A stretch of DNA of 64,000 nucleotides from Albimonas marina (lineage in GTDB: Bacteria; Pseudomonadota; Alphaproteobacteria; Rhodobacterales; Rhodobacteraceae). The notes under the pieces were generated by a model. It worked only from the letters and a program-made list of their open reading frames with translations. It was not told where the DNA came from and did no database searches. Positions 25,136 through 35,718 of this stretch are shown here, piece after piece (position 1 is the stretch's first letter; each line of letters opens with the position of its first letter). The stretch is from positions 62,001 through 126,000 of the forward strand of contig NZ_JARHUC010000008.1 in NCBI RefSeq assembly GCF_029223255.1. Reading direction: 5' to 3'. The translations under genes were made by a program, and so were the position numbers.

Positions 25136-26578
25136 ATGGCCGCGCTCGAGCCCCCCGTCGCTGCGCCCCCCGTGGTCGCGCCCAGCCGGGCGGATGCGCG
25201 CGCCGCGCTGCGCGCGGCCCGCACGCGGCGCCTGCTGACCGGGCCCATCGGCCCGACGCTGGCGCGGATGGCGGCGCCCAACGTGCTGGCGATGGCGGTG
25301 ACCGCCGCCGTCTCGATCGCCGAGGCGGGCTTCGCGGGGCGGCTGGGGGTCTCGGCGCTGGCGGGCCTGGCGATGGTGTTCCCCTTCGTGATGCTGACGC
25401 AGATGCTGTCGGGGGGCGCCTTCGGGGGCGCGATCTCGGCCGCGGTGGCGCGCGCGCTGGGGGCGGGAGACCTGCGCCGAGCCGAGCGGCTGGCCCTGCA
25501 CGCCTGCGTCATCGCGGTGACGGCGGCGGCGATCTCGGCGCTGCTGATGGCGGCCTTCGGGCGGCCGCTGTTCACGCTGCTGGCGGGCGTTCGGGGCGCG
25601 GCCGAGGGCGGCGCGGTCGAGGCGGCGCTGGCCTACGCGGCGGTCTTCTTCCCCGGCTGCTTCGCGCACTGGCTGTGCAACGCGATGCTCTCGGCGGTGC
25701 GGGGGACGGGCGACATGGCCACGCCCTCTATGATCCTGCTGCTCTCGGCGCTGGGGTCGATCCCCGCGGCGGGGGCGCTGTCGCTGGGCTGGGGGCCGTT
25801 CCCCGAGCTGGGGATGGCGGGCCTCGCGGCCGGACAGGTGGTGGCCTATTCCATCGGCACGCTGGCGGGGCTGGCGGTGTGGATCTCGGGCCGCTCGGGG
25901 CTCAGCCTGCGGGGCGCGATCGCGCCGCTGCAGGGGGCGCTGTTCATGGACATCCTGCGCGTGGGGCTGGTGGCCTCGCTGTCCGCGATCCAGACGGTGA
26001 CGACGATCGTCGCGATGGTCGGCCTTGTCGGCCGCTTCGGAGAGCCGGCGCTGGCGGGCTACGGGCTGGGCACGCGGCTGGAGTTCCTGATGGTGCCGGT
26101 GGTGTTCGGCATCGGGGCGGCGATGACCGCGATGGTCGGCGCCTGCGTGGGCGCGGGCGATCTCGCGCGCGCCCTGCGGGTGGCCTGGACCGGCGCCGTC
26201 GCCGCGGCGGTGATCGTGGGCGGCGTGGGCCTGCTGTGCGCCGCGGCGCCGGAGCTGTGGCTGGGCCTGTTCCTGCCGCCCGAGGCCGAGGCCGCGCGCG
26301 CCGCGGGCCGCGCCTATTTCGCGCTGGTCGGCCCGTTCTACGGCTTCTTCGCGCTGGGCCTCGCGCTCTATTTCGCCAGCCAGGGCGCGGGGCGGGTGCT
26401 GTGGCCGGTGCTGGGCGGCTTCGCGCGGCTGTTCGTGGCCATCGGCGGCGGCTTCCTCGCGGTCGAGACGCTGGACCTCGGGCTCGACGGCGTGTTCGGC
26501 GCGGTGGCGCTGGGGATGCTGATCTACGGGCTGATGACCGCGGCCGCGATCCGGATGGGGGCCTGGGGCCGACCCTGA
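25136..26578 (+). CDS. MATE-family multidrug/Na+ antiporter
   Basis: A 480-residue inner-membrane protein with about twelve hydrophobic helices in two homologous halves, as in NorM/DinF-type MATE exporters. It has the N-terminal ANVLAMAVTAAVSIAEAGFAGRLG segment and the second-half GRFGEPALAGYGLGTRLEF signature. It should expel drugs or metabolites against a Na+ or H+ gradient. It follows the thioesterase gene by one base, so the two are cotranscribed and probably respond to the HxlR regulator. An intrinsic terminator lies 23 bp past the stop codon. Confidence 0.92.
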   Translation: MAALEPPVAAPPVVAPSRADARAALRAARTRRLLTGPIGPTLARMAAPNVLAMAVTAAVSIAEAGFAGRLGVSALAGLAMVFPFVMLTQMLSGGAFGGAISAAVARALGAGDLRRAERLALHACVIAVTAAAISALLMAAFGRPLFTLLAGVRGAAEGGAVEAALAYAAVFFPGCFAHWLCNAMLSAVRGTGDMATPSMILLLSALGSIPAAGALSLGWGPFPELGMAGLAAGQVVAYSIGTLAGLAVWISGRSGLSLRGAIAPLQGALFMDILRVGLVASLSAIQTVTTIVAMVGLVGRFGEPALAGYGLGTRLEFLMVPVVFGIGAAMTAMVGACVGAGDLARALRVAWTGAVAAAVIVGGVGLLCAAAPELWLGLFLPPEAEAARAAGRAYFALVGPFYGFFALGLALYFASQGAGRVLWPVLGGFARLFVAIGGGFLAVETLDLGLDGVFGAVALGMLIYGLMTAAAIRMGAWGRP

Positions 26579-26600
26579 CGGCCCCCCTGCCCCCGCCTCT

Positions 26601-26629
26601 GGGCGTCGCCTCCGGGCGGCGCCCTTTTT
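26601..26629 (+). terminator. Intrinsic terminator of the thioesterase-MATE unit
   Basis: A stem GGGCGTCGCC (26601-26610) with GGCGGCGCCC (26615-26624), one G-T wobble, TCCG loop, followed by five T residues (26625-26629). It is 22 bp after the MATE stop codon. Confidence 0.9.
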
Positions 26630-26648
26630 CGTTGCAGCGGCGCCGCGG

Positions 26649-27113
26649 TCAATCGGCGACGGCCGCGCGGCCGGCCTCGCGCAGGCGCGCGGCGTCCTCG
26701 GCCGACATCGCGCCCCCGCCCGCCGCGGCGGCCCGGCGGGAGGCGGAGCGCAGGCGAGCGGCCTCGGCCGGGGCGATCACCGGCTCGCCCAGCGTCTCGG
26801 CCCGGGCGGCGGCGACGGCGGCCTCGAGCTGCAGCGACTGCGCGATCTCGGCGCCGTTCGCGGGATCCGGCGCGCCCGGCCCGACCTCGCCCGGGGGCGG
26901 CATGTCGGGCACGTCGGCGAGCCGCGGCCAGGGCTGGTCGGCGAGGTCCGGCGTCTCCGGAAGGTCCAGCACGGCGAAGGCCCCGCGCGGGCCGGTCAGC
27001 GGATCGTCGAGACCGCAGCCGGCCAGGCCCATCCCGCAGAGCAACATTATTGCTGCGCTGCACAATGACGCAGAGGGTCTCACGGGTTTGTTCGCCTGCT
27101 CGATTGGGTGCAT
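26649..27113 (-). CDS. Small putative lipoprotein, unknown function
   Basis: A 154-residue protein with a basic N-terminus, a hydrophobic stretch and a lipobox (LAGCG, lipidated Cys33), so it is probably an outer- or inner-membrane lipoprotein. The mature part is Ala/Pro/Glu-rich and helical, without a recognisable domain. Translation may start at 27113 (MHPIEQ) or five codons upstream at 27128. The former is chosen for a typical signal length. It is divergent from phaC and its gene covers part of the phaC upstream region, including the TGC-rich element near 27047-27065. No function is assigned. Confidence 0.6.
   Translation of the reverse strand: MHPIEQANKPVRPSASLCSAAIMLLCGMGLAGCGLDDPLTGPRGAFAVLDLPETPDLADQPWPRLADVPDMPPPGEVGPGAPDPANGAEIAQSLQLEAAVAAARAETLGEPVIAPAEAARLRSASRRAAAAGGGAMSAEDAARLREAGRAAVAD
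27047..27065 (+). promoter_or_regulatory. TGC-rich element upstream of phaC
   Basis: An AT/TGC-rich segment (ATTGCTGCGCTGCACAAT) about 150 bp before phaC with flanking ATTG...CAAT symmetry. PhaR repressors of related bacteria bind TGC-rich sites near pha genes, so this may be such a site. The resemblance is only approximate. Confidence 0.25.
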
Positions 27114-27211
27114 GATGGGCCGGACCATAACGATCGCCGCCTGGCCACGCCAGAGCGACGCGAAGCTCCGGCCGCCTGAAAGAGCCGGGGCTCGACCCGG
27201 AGGACGACCAG

Positions 27212-29029
27212 ATGGAAGAACGCGACCTCGCATCCCAGGCCGCGGACGTCGCCGCGGACTACACCGCCTTCGCCACGAACATGGCCAAGGTGATGGAGAC
27301 CTCCCAGGGCATCTGGATGCGCCTGATGCAGGCCCAGGCCAAGGACGACCGGCCGATCCATGCCGATCCGCTGAACGCCCTGCCCGCGCTGGCGGAGATG
27401 CAGCAGGCCTTCATGAACCACCCCCAGCAGGTGGCCGAGCGCAGCCTGCAGCTGTGGATGGCCCAGGCCGAGCTGATGCGCCGCGCCACCGCCCAGTGGC
27501 TGGGGACCGAGCCGGCCGCGCCGGTGAAGACGCCCGCGCGGGGCGACAAGCGGTTCAAGCACGACCGTTGGACCGACGACCGGATCTTCGACTACATCAA
27601 GCAGTCCTACCTGCTGACCGCGGAATACCTCGAGCATGTCGCCGACGACGTGGGCGAGGAGATGGACCTGCGCGACCGCAAGAAGATCGCCTTCCTGACC
27701 AAGCAGTTCGTCGACGCGATGTCGCCCACGAACTTCGCCGCCATGAACCCCGAGGTGCTGGAGGCGACCTTCGAGCAGAAGGGCGAGAACCTGGTGCGCG
27801 GCCTGAAGATGATGGCCGAGGACCTGGAACGGGGCAAAGGCAGCCTCATCATCCGCCAGACCGACATGGACGCCTTCCAGGTCGGCCGCGACATGGCGGT
27901 GACCGAGGGCCAGGTGGTCTTCCAGAACGAGGTGATGCAGCTCATCCAGTACGCGCCGACGACCGAGCAGGTCCACGCGACGCCGCTGCTGTTCATCCCG
28001 CCCTGGATCAACAAGTACTACATCCTCGACCTCAACACCCAGAAGTCGCTGGTCAAGTGGATGACCGAGCAGGGGTTCACCGTCTTCCTGATCTCCTGGG
28101 TGAACCCCGACGAGCGGCAGAAGGACGAGACCTGGGACAGCTACCTCGAGAAGGGCGCGCTGACCGCGATCGACAAGGTGCTGGAGGAGACGGGCCAGAA
28201 GACGCTGAACGTCACCGCCTACTGCATCGGCGGCACGCTGACCGCGACGATGCTGGCCTACATGAAGAAGACCGGCGACAAGCGGGTGAAGTCCTGCACC
28301 TTCTTCACCGCCCTGACCGACTTCGAGGACGCGGGCGACCTGCAGGTGTTCGTGGACGAGAACACGCTGCGCGTGGTCGACGACCAGATGACCAAGGGCT
28401 ACCTGCCGGCCGAGGCGATGGCCAACACGTTCAACATGCTGCGCGCCTCGGACCTGATCTGGAACTACGTCGTCTCGAACTACTATCTCGGGAAGGACCC
28501 GTTCCCGTTCGACCTGCTCTACTGGAACGCGGATTCCACCGCGATGCCGGCGAAGGTCCACCACTACTACCTCGAGAAGTTCTACCACGGGAACGCGCTG
28601 TCGAAGGGCGACCTGCGGGTGCTGAACATGCCGGTGGCGCTGTCGGACATCACCGTGCCCGTCTACCACGTCGCCTCGAAGGAGGATCACATCGCCCCCG
28701 CCGCGGCGGTCTACCGCGGCGCGCGGCTGATGACGGGGGTGAAGGAGATGCGCTTCGTGGTGGCGGGATCGGGCCACATCGCCGGCGTGGTGAACCCGCC
28801 GGAGATGAAGAAGTACCAGCACTGGGTGGACGGCGACATGAACGCCGAGCAGGTCGAGGACTACCTCGCCACCGCCGAGGAGCGCCCCGGCTCCTGGTGG
28901 CCGGACTGGGCGGCGTGGCTCGCCAAGCGCTCCGGCCGCATGGTCGAGGCGCGCCAGCCCGGCGCGGTGCTGGGCACGATAGAGCCGGCCCCGGGGAGTT
29001 ACGTGAAGCGGCGCTTCGACGAGGAGTGA
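27212..29029 (+). CDS. phaC: Class I poly(3-hydroxyalkanoate) synthase
   Basis: A 605-residue PHA polymerase joining (R)-3-hydroxyacyl-CoA units into storage polyester at the granule surface. The alpha/beta-hydrolase-like C-terminal half holds the catalytic Cys338 in AYCIGG (the lipase-box variant), Asp492 in SKEDHIAP and His522 in SGHIAGVVNPP. The N-terminal 180 residues form the class I synthase N-domain. A GGAGGA ribosome-binding site precedes the ATG by nine bases. No phasin, phaR or depolymerase gene is adjacent: the next gene lies beyond a strong terminator in a lower-GC islet. Confidence 0.96.
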   Translation: MEERDLASQAADVAADYTAFATNMAKVMETSQGIWMRLMQAQAKDDRPIHADPLNALPALAEMQQAFMNHPQQVAERSLQLWMAQAELMRRATAQWLGTEPAAPVKTPARGDKRFKHDRWTDDRIFDYIKQSYLLTAEYLEHVADDVGEEMDLRDRKKIAFLTKQFVDAMSPTNFAAMNPEVLEATFEQKGENLVRGLKMMAEDLERGKGSLIIRQTDMDAFQVGRDMAVTEGQVVFQNEVMQLIQYAPTTEQVHATPLLFIPPWINKYYILDLNTQKSLVKWMTEQGFTVFLISWVNPDERQKDETWDSYLEKGALTAIDKVLEETGQKTLNVTAYCIGGTLTATMLAYMKKTGDKRVKSCTFFTALTDFEDAGDLQVFVDENTLRVVDDQMTKGYLPAEAMANTFNMLRASDLIWNYVVSNYYLGKDPFPFDLLYWNADSTAMPAKVHHYYLEKFYHGNALSKGDLRVLNMPVALSDITVPVYHVASKEDHIAPAAAVYRGARLMTGVKEMRFVVAGSGHIAGVVNPPEMKKYQHWVDGDMNAEQVEDYLATAEERPGSWWPDWAAWLAKRSGRMVEARQPGAVLGTIEPAPGSYVKRRFDEE

Positions 29030-29056
29030 GGCGTCGAACCGGCGCCGGCAATAATG

Positions 29057-29094
29057 CGAGGCTCGCTGCAGTTGCAGCGAGCCTCGTCTCTTGA
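29057..29094 (+). terminator. Intrinsic terminator of phaC
   Basis: A perfect 14-bp inverted repeat CGAGGCTCGCTGCA / TGCAGCGAGCCTCG (29057-29070, 29073-29086) followed by TCTCTTGA. It lies 27 bp after the phaC stop codon. Its centre also reads CTGC-N4-GCAG, the form described for some PhaR sites. Confidence 0.85.
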
Positions 29095-29146
29095 TCAAGG
29101 ATGGGATCGGAAATCACTTGGCTGCGGGTTGCGAGGCCGAACCGCG

Positions 29147-29887
29147 TCAGGCGCGACGCGCCCCCCTGAAACACGCGCCGCAAGCGAACAGGGCGCTGCC
29201 GAGAAGCATAACGGCCGGTGGCAGAGGCACCGACGAAACATAGTCATCCGATACTCTGACGGTCGAAATGTAGCCGCTATCCGCGCCCCAGTAGTCGTTG
29301 TCGTTAGCCAAAGGCCCGGGCCCATCACGGATGATGCTAACCCAACTGAGAGGCGACGCTCCCGTTGTGTAAAGCAAGCTGCCGTCCGCAAACCCGACGG
29401 ACACCCCCCAGCGGGTGGTCAGATTGTTAGAAAAAGTGATGACATTGTTGAATCTTCCGCTCGCATAGAATTGGTAGTCATCATTTATAGGGTCCGTGTC
29501 CTCTCTCGGATGCATGCTCCAGCCACCGAAGACGTCGGCCGTCAATGAGGTTGTGCCGTCCCCAACATCCAGAAGAACTCGCTCCACGAACTCACCATCG
29601 TTTATCATCAAAAAGCTCGCCCAGACGTCGCTGGGCGATGTCAAGATCGACACATGCATCGTCTCAAGATCGCTGTTGTATTTGGTGCCCCCACTCAACG
29701 GTCCTTCGGGAAACGCCCAGAAGATCTCGACATAGGGCCGCGACTCAGCTGGTTCGCCGATGTTGTTAGTGACAGGCCCCGTCATGGTCACGGTCGTCAG
29801 GAATGCGAGCGCCTTGGCCTCCGGCGCAGCCATTGGCGACAGAGCTAGGAATGACGCGGCAGCGCAAGCGATCACTCTGAAAGTCAT
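29147..29887 (-). CDS. Secreted protein with VPLPA-type C-terminal sorting tail
   Basis: A 246-residue exported protein of unknown role. It has a signal peptide (about residues 1-26), a beta-rich Gly/Asp/Thr/Ser body, and a tail at 220-246 made of VPLPPA, a hydrophobic helix (VMLLGSALFACGACF) and an Arg cluster (RGARR). This is the PEP-CTERM-like (VPLPA) layout recognised by exosortase-type systems. A strong AGAGGAG ribosome-binding site precedes the ATG. The gene is visibly less GC-rich and uses A/T-ending codons far more than its neighbours, suggesting transfer. It is divergent from a LuxR-type regulator, a likely partner in control. Confidence 0.75.
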   Translation of the reverse strand: MTFRVIACAAASFLALSPMAAPEAKALAFLTTVTMTGPVTNNIGEPAESRPYVEIFWAFPEGPLSGGTKYNSDLETMHVSILTSPSDVWASFLMINDGEFVERVLLDVGDGTTSLTADVFGGWSMHPREDTDPINDDYQFYASGRFNNVITFSNNLTTRWGVSVGFADGSLLYTTGASPLSWVSIIRDGPGPLANDNDYWGADSGYISTVRVSDDYVSSVPLPPAVMLLGSALFACGACFRGARRA

Positions 29888-30062
29888 CCGGTTCTCCTCT
29901 GGTCTTGCGCTCCTCCGAGTCTCACAGCTTCGGACACCTAACAGACGGGAGGAGGCACTCCGGTCGACATCGATGAAGCTGTAGAGAGCGATTGATTCGC
30001 ATACCTCACATTCGGTACGCTCAAGATGATTTTCTGATGCGCATTGCTGGAGGCTTCGATCT
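29888..30062. promoter_or_regulatory. Divergent promoter region of the low-GC islet
   Basis: 175 bp between the minus-strand secreted-protein gene and the plus-strand LuxR-type gene, relatively AT-rich. It carries a GGAGG ribosome-binding site (30049-30053) nine bases before the regulator ATG and a GANTC site (29994-29998). Both promoters must lie here. I cannot fix the hexamers. Confidence 0.5.
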
Positions 30063-31145
30063 ATGGTGCCGCCAAGTCCCGAAGAACTTGCGCTGCTTGC
30101 CTTGGGCGTTGCGCTTGGAGATCACTCGCCGGAGGAATTTCTGGTCAAGTTGACTTGCTCTCCAGAGATATCCAAGGCCAGCTCCTTTGCGGTCGGGATC
30201 GATGGAGAAACGCCAACCGATCAGCTCCAAACCGGGATCCCCGAGGAAGCATGGAAGGCCTATACTGAAGAATTCTACCAGCTTGATCCGTGGACCGGCC
30301 CAGTCCTCCGCGCGGCGCAGCGGCGGTCGTTCAACGTAGCCAGTCGGCTTGTCGACCCGGAGCAGACAGAGAGATCGGCCTTCAGGAATAGGTTTCTGAA
30401 ACCTTTTGACCTTTATGGCGACGCAGCCTCGGTCGTCTTGCATCGCCTGGACGGTCGGCCCGTCGCGCTGGCGATGTACTCGTCTCTCAGCCAAGGCTCC
30501 TTCGACGCCGGGTTCGAGCGCAGCGTCGCGCCTCTGTTGCCGGCGATCCAGAGTTTCATGCGGCTGCGGGATCTCGCGGTAGCACAGACTCTCGACGGCG
30601 CGCTGCGGAGCGAGCCCGGCGTCTCCACTGCGGTTCTCGCGTCGGACTTGAGCCTCCTTGCGACGAGCGACGATTTCGCCAACCGGAGTTCGGCGCAGGC
30701 GAGCATGGATCGGCGCGGACGGCTCACCCTGAAGAACCGGGAGGCGCAACGAACGCTCGCGGCGCTTGCTGCATCTACGCGCGACGGCGCTGTCGCAAGC
30801 GCCGAGCCCGTCCGTCTCGCGGATTCGGAAGCTGGACGTATGACCGCCCGGATCGCCGTCTTCGAGGACACGCGCTGGTTCTTCCGTCGCATGTCCGTCG
30901 TCCTGACGATCGAGCCGCCCCTACAAGAGCGACGAAGCCTGCTGAGGCGGCGCTTGGGCGAACTAGGACTGACGCCCAGCGAGATAGACGTGGCGCTGAT
31001 GGCCACGGACGGCCATTCGCCGGCCAATGTCGCAGAGCGGCGAGGGCGATCCATTCTTACGGTTCGCACCCAGCTTCGGAATGTGATGGCGAAGCTGGAC
31101 TGCAGGTCGATCGCTCAACTGGCGGCGAAGATCGCCTCGATCTGA
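30063..31145 (+). CDS. LuxR-family transcriptional regulator
   Basis: A 360-residue protein with a C-terminal LuxR/FixJ-type helix-turn-helix (about residues 295-358: LGLTPSEIDVALMATDGHSPANVAERRGRSILTVRTQLRNVMAKL). The roughly 290-residue N-terminal region does not look like an autoinducer-binding or receiver domain. It may be a divergent PAS/GAF-like sensor. Codon usage and lower GC match the divergent secreted-protein gene and differ from the surrounding chromosome, so both probably arrived together. The likely target is the shared intergenic region. The signal it senses is unknown. Confidence 0.82.
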   Translation: MVPPSPEELALLALGVALGDHSPEEFLVKLTCSPEISKASSFAVGIDGETPTDQLQTGIPEEAWKAYTEEFYQLDPWTGPVLRAAQRRSFNVASRLVDPEQTERSAFRNRFLKPFDLYGDAASVVLHRLDGRPVALAMYSSLSQGSFDAGFERSVAPLLPAIQSFMRLRDLAVAQTLDGALRSEPGVSTAVLASDLSLLATSDDFANRSSAQASMDRRGRLTLKNREAQRTLAALAASTRDGAVASAEPVRLADSEAGRMTARIAVFEDTRWFFRRMSVVLTIEPPLQERRSLLRRRLGELGLTPSEIDVALMATDGHSPANVAERRGRSILTVRTQLRNVMAKLDCRSIAQLAAKIASI

Positions 31146-31172
31146 TCAAGGCAGAGAGCCGTCCGTCGCCCC

Positions 31173-33258
<2,086 letters not shown>

Positions 33259-33301
33259 CCCGTCCGATCCTGCATGAACCGTGACCGCTCCTTTCCGAAT
33301 C

Positions 33302-33317
33302 TTGCGCTTTTGCGCAA
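33302..33317. promoter_or_regulatory. Perfect dyad, probable Lrp autoregulatory operator
   Basis: TTGCGC-TTTT-GCGCAA, a perfect 6-bp inverted repeat with an AT-rich centre, in the divergent region between the ELM1-like and Lrp genes. Its symmetry and size suit an Lrp/AsnC dimer. The assignment is by position. Confidence 0.5.
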
Positions 33318-33434
33318 CATCATTGCATTGTCCCGGCCAGCCGGAGCAATCCGACCCCTCCGCCGGTTCGCCGGCTCTCGAATTCCGCGTCCGGCCGCGT
33401 CCTGCGCCGGGCGCCCCGTCGCCCAGGAAGCTGA

Positions 33435-33929
33435 ATGCCCCCCGCCAAGCTGGACCCCATCGACCGCAAGATCCTCGCCGAGCTGCAGTCCGACGGCCGC
33501 ATGACCAACGTCGAGCTGTCGCGCCGGGTCGGGATCTCGGCTCCGCCCTGCCTGCGCCGGGTGCGGGCGCTGGAGGAGACGGGATTCATAGAGGGGTATC
33601 ATGCGCGGGTCGATTCCAGGGCTCTGGGGTTCGAGGTCGCGGTCTTCGCGATGATATCCCTGCGCAACCAAGCGGAACGGGACCTGAACGAATTCGAGGA
33701 AAGGGTTCGTTCATGGCCGCTTGTGCGCGAATGTCACATGCTGAACGGCGAAATCGACTTCATCCTGAAATGCGTGGCGCCGGACCTGTCGACCTTCCAG
33801 CGGTTCCTGACCGGGGACCTGGTGTCGGCGCCCAACGTCGCCTCGGTGAAGACCTCGCTGGTGATCCGCGAGACCAAATGGCAGCCGGGCGTGCCCTTCG
33901 ACGTGATGGAGGCGCGGGCCGAGGACTGA
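33435..33929 (+). CDS. Lrp/AsnC-family transcriptional regulator
   Basis: A 164-residue regulator with an N-terminal helix-turn-helix (about residues 5-55: LDPIDRKILAELQSDGRMTNVELSRRVGISAPPCLRRVRALEE) and a C-terminal RAM ligand-binding domain (about 70-150). Proteins of this size bind DNA as dimers to octamers and respond to amino acids. The regulated genes probably include itself and the divergent ELM1-like/trxB genes, judging from the dyad at 33302-33317. The amino-acid effector cannot be predicted. Confidence 0.92.
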   Translation: MPPAKLDPIDRKILAELQSDGRMTNVELSRRVGISAPPCLRRVRALEETGFIEGYHARVDSRALGFEVAVFAMISLRNQAERDLNEFEERVRSWPLVRECHMLNGEIDFILKCVAPDLSTFQRFLTGDLVSAPNVASVKTSLVIRETKWQPGVPFDVMEARAED

Positions 33930-34029
33930 GCCTCGCCCCGGCGCCGGCGCGCCCCGGGCCGCCGCGGCGGCCTTTCCCGACCGACCCTTGTTTCCGCCGC
34001 GCCCGCGCGGCCTGCCCCGGTGTTCGTGG

Positions 34030-34812
34030 ATGACCGATTTCAACCTCGACCGTTTCGCCGTGATCGCGGACGTGCATGGAAACGCCGACGCGCTGGCCGC
34101 GGTGCTGGCGGACGTGGACGGGCTGGGGATCGGCTCGATCTTCAACCTGGGCGACCATGTCAGCGGCCCGCTGGCCCCGGCCGAGGCGCTGGCCCTGACC
34201 ATGGGGCGGGCGGGCATGATCTCGGTGCGCGGCAACCATGACCGCTGGGTCGTGGCGGGGGGCGCGAACATGTATCCCTCCGACCGCATCGCGCGGGAGG
34301 ACCTGTCGCAGGCGCAGCTGGAGTGGCTGGCGGCCCTCCCGGCGACGCGGCGGGTGGGGGACGTGTTCCTGTGCCACGGCACGCCCCGCGACGACCTGGA
34401 ATACTGGCTCGAGACGGTGACGCCCGAGGGGCACGTGGTGTTCCGCGGCCTGCCCGAGATCGCCCGCGCCGCCGTGGGCGTGGACGCGGGCCTGGCGCTG
34501 TGCGCCCACACCCACCTGCCACGCCGGGTGGACCTGCCCGACGGGCGGGTGATCCTGAACCCCGGCAGCGTCGGCTGCCCGGCCTACGAGGATGTCGAGC
34601 CCTATCCCCACGTGGTGCAGACCGGCACGCCGCTGGCGACCTACGCGGTGGTCGAGCGGCGCGGGACGGCCTGGGCCACGAGCGTCCGGCAGGTTCCCTA
34701 CGATCCCGCCCGCATGGCCGAAGCCGCCCGCGCCGCGGGGCGAGAGGGCTGGGCGCGCGCCGTCTCGACCGGCTGGCTGCGCGGCGCGCCGGGGGCGCCG
34801 GCGGCGCGCTGA
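34030..34812 (+). CDS. Metallophosphoesterase of the YfcE/MJ0936 type
   Basis: A 260-residue calcineurin-like phosphoesterase. The metal-ligand motifs are in order: ADVHGN (Asp14, His16), LGDHVSGP, GNHD, and CAHTHLPR. A NPGSVG motif near the C-terminus is typical of the Metallophos_2 group of small phosphodiesterases. Two metal ions are expected and the substrate is unknown. The open frame extends 14 codons upstream, but ATG at 34030 (MTDFNLDRFAVIADVHGN) gives the normal distance to motif I. It is convergent with pgeF. Confidence 0.85.
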   Translation: MTDFNLDRFAVIADVHGNADALAAVLADVDGLGIGSIFNLGDHVSGPLAPAEALALTMGRAGMISVRGNHDRWVVAGGANMYPSDRIAREDLSQAQLEWLAALPATRRVGDVFLCHGTPRDDLEYWLETVTPEGHVVFRGLPEIARAAVGVDAGLALCAHTHLPRRVDLPDGRVILNPGSVGCPAYEDVEPYPHVVQTGTPLATYAVVERRGTAWATSVRQVPYDPARMAEAARAAGREGWARAVSTGWLRGAPGAPAAR

Positions 34813-34853
34813 GGCGGCCGCGCCCAGTCTCCCAGCAGCCAGTCTTCCCGCGC

Positions 34854-35648
34854 TCAGTCCTCCAGCACGATCACCGAGGCGAGGCGGCCGTAGTCGCCTT
34901 CCTTGCGATGCACCGCGCGGCGGTTGGAGTAGAAGCGCGCCTCGTCGCGATAGGTGCAGTGGCCGGTCCAGGCGGCCTCGGCCACGCCCGCCTCGCGCAG
35001 GCGGCGCAGGGCGTAGCCCGGCAGGTCGAACATCGGCCGCCCGTTGGGGCCGCCCGCGAAGAAGCGCTGCGCCTCGGGGTCGTCCATGGTGAAGTCGTCG
35101 AAGAACTCGGGGCCCACCTCGTAGGCGGCCTGGGAGATGCAGGGGCCGATCGCGGCGCGGATGCGGCCGCGCTCCGCGCCCAGCCGCTCCATCGCCTCGA
35201 GCGTCGCCTCGAGCGCGCCGCCCAGCGCCCCCCGCCAGCCGGCATGGGCCGCGCCGATCACGCGGGCGTCAGGGTCGTGGAAGAGGACCGGGGCGCAGTC
35301 GGCCGAGAGGACCGCGAGGGCGAGGCCCGGCTCGGCCGTGACCATCGCGTCGGCGCGGCGGTCGGCGTCCTCGGCCCAGGGGCCTGTCACGTGCAGGGCG
35401 CGGTCGGAATGAACCTGGTGGAGGAACAGCAGCCGATCCGGCGCGACGCCCATGGCGGCGGCGATGCGGGCCTTGTTCTCGGCCACCGCCGCCGCGTCGT
35501 CCTTCGAGCCTGCGCCCGCGTTCAGCCCCCCCGTCTGCGATCCGTAGATCCCGCCCGAGGCGCCGCCCTTGCGGGTGAAGAAGCCGTGGCGCACGGGGCC
35601 GAGGTCGGGGGAGGTCAGCGTCTCGAGGCCGGGGGCGGTGGGGGTCAT
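34854..35648 (-). CDS. pgeF: Peptidoglycan editing factor PgeF (YfiH family, laccase-domain)
   Basis: A 264-residue YfiH/DUF152 protein. The metal-binding and catalytic residues appear in HQVHSD, SADCAP and AAHAGWRG, with a C-terminal CTYRDEARFYSNRR motif. Members remove mis-incorporated serine from peptidoglycan precursors (L-Ser at position 1 of the stem peptide) and were earlier annotated as polyphenol oxidases or laccases. It lies directly downstream of the MidA/NDUFAF7 gene (70-bp gap), an order common in Rhodobacterales, suggesting the run lgt-midA-pgeF is cotranscribed. Confidence 0.92.
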   Translation of the reverse strand: MTPTAPGLETLTSPDLGPVRHGFFTRKGGASGGIYGSQTGGLNAGAGSKDDAAAVAENKARIAAAMGVAPDRLLFLHQVHSDRALHVTGPWAEDADRRADAMVTAEPGLALAVLSADCAPVLFHDPDARVIGAAHAGWRGALGGALEATLEAMERLGAERGRIRAAIGPCISQAAYEVGPEFFDDFTMDDPEAQRFFAGGPNGRPMFDLPGYALRRLREAGVAEAAWTGHCTYRDEARFYSNRRAVHRKEGDYGRLASVIVLED

Positions 35649-35718
35649 GCGTCTCTTCCTTGCGCGTCCTGGCGCCTACGCGCCGCGATTCCGGGCCGCG
35701 GGTCAACCGCGCCCGGCG

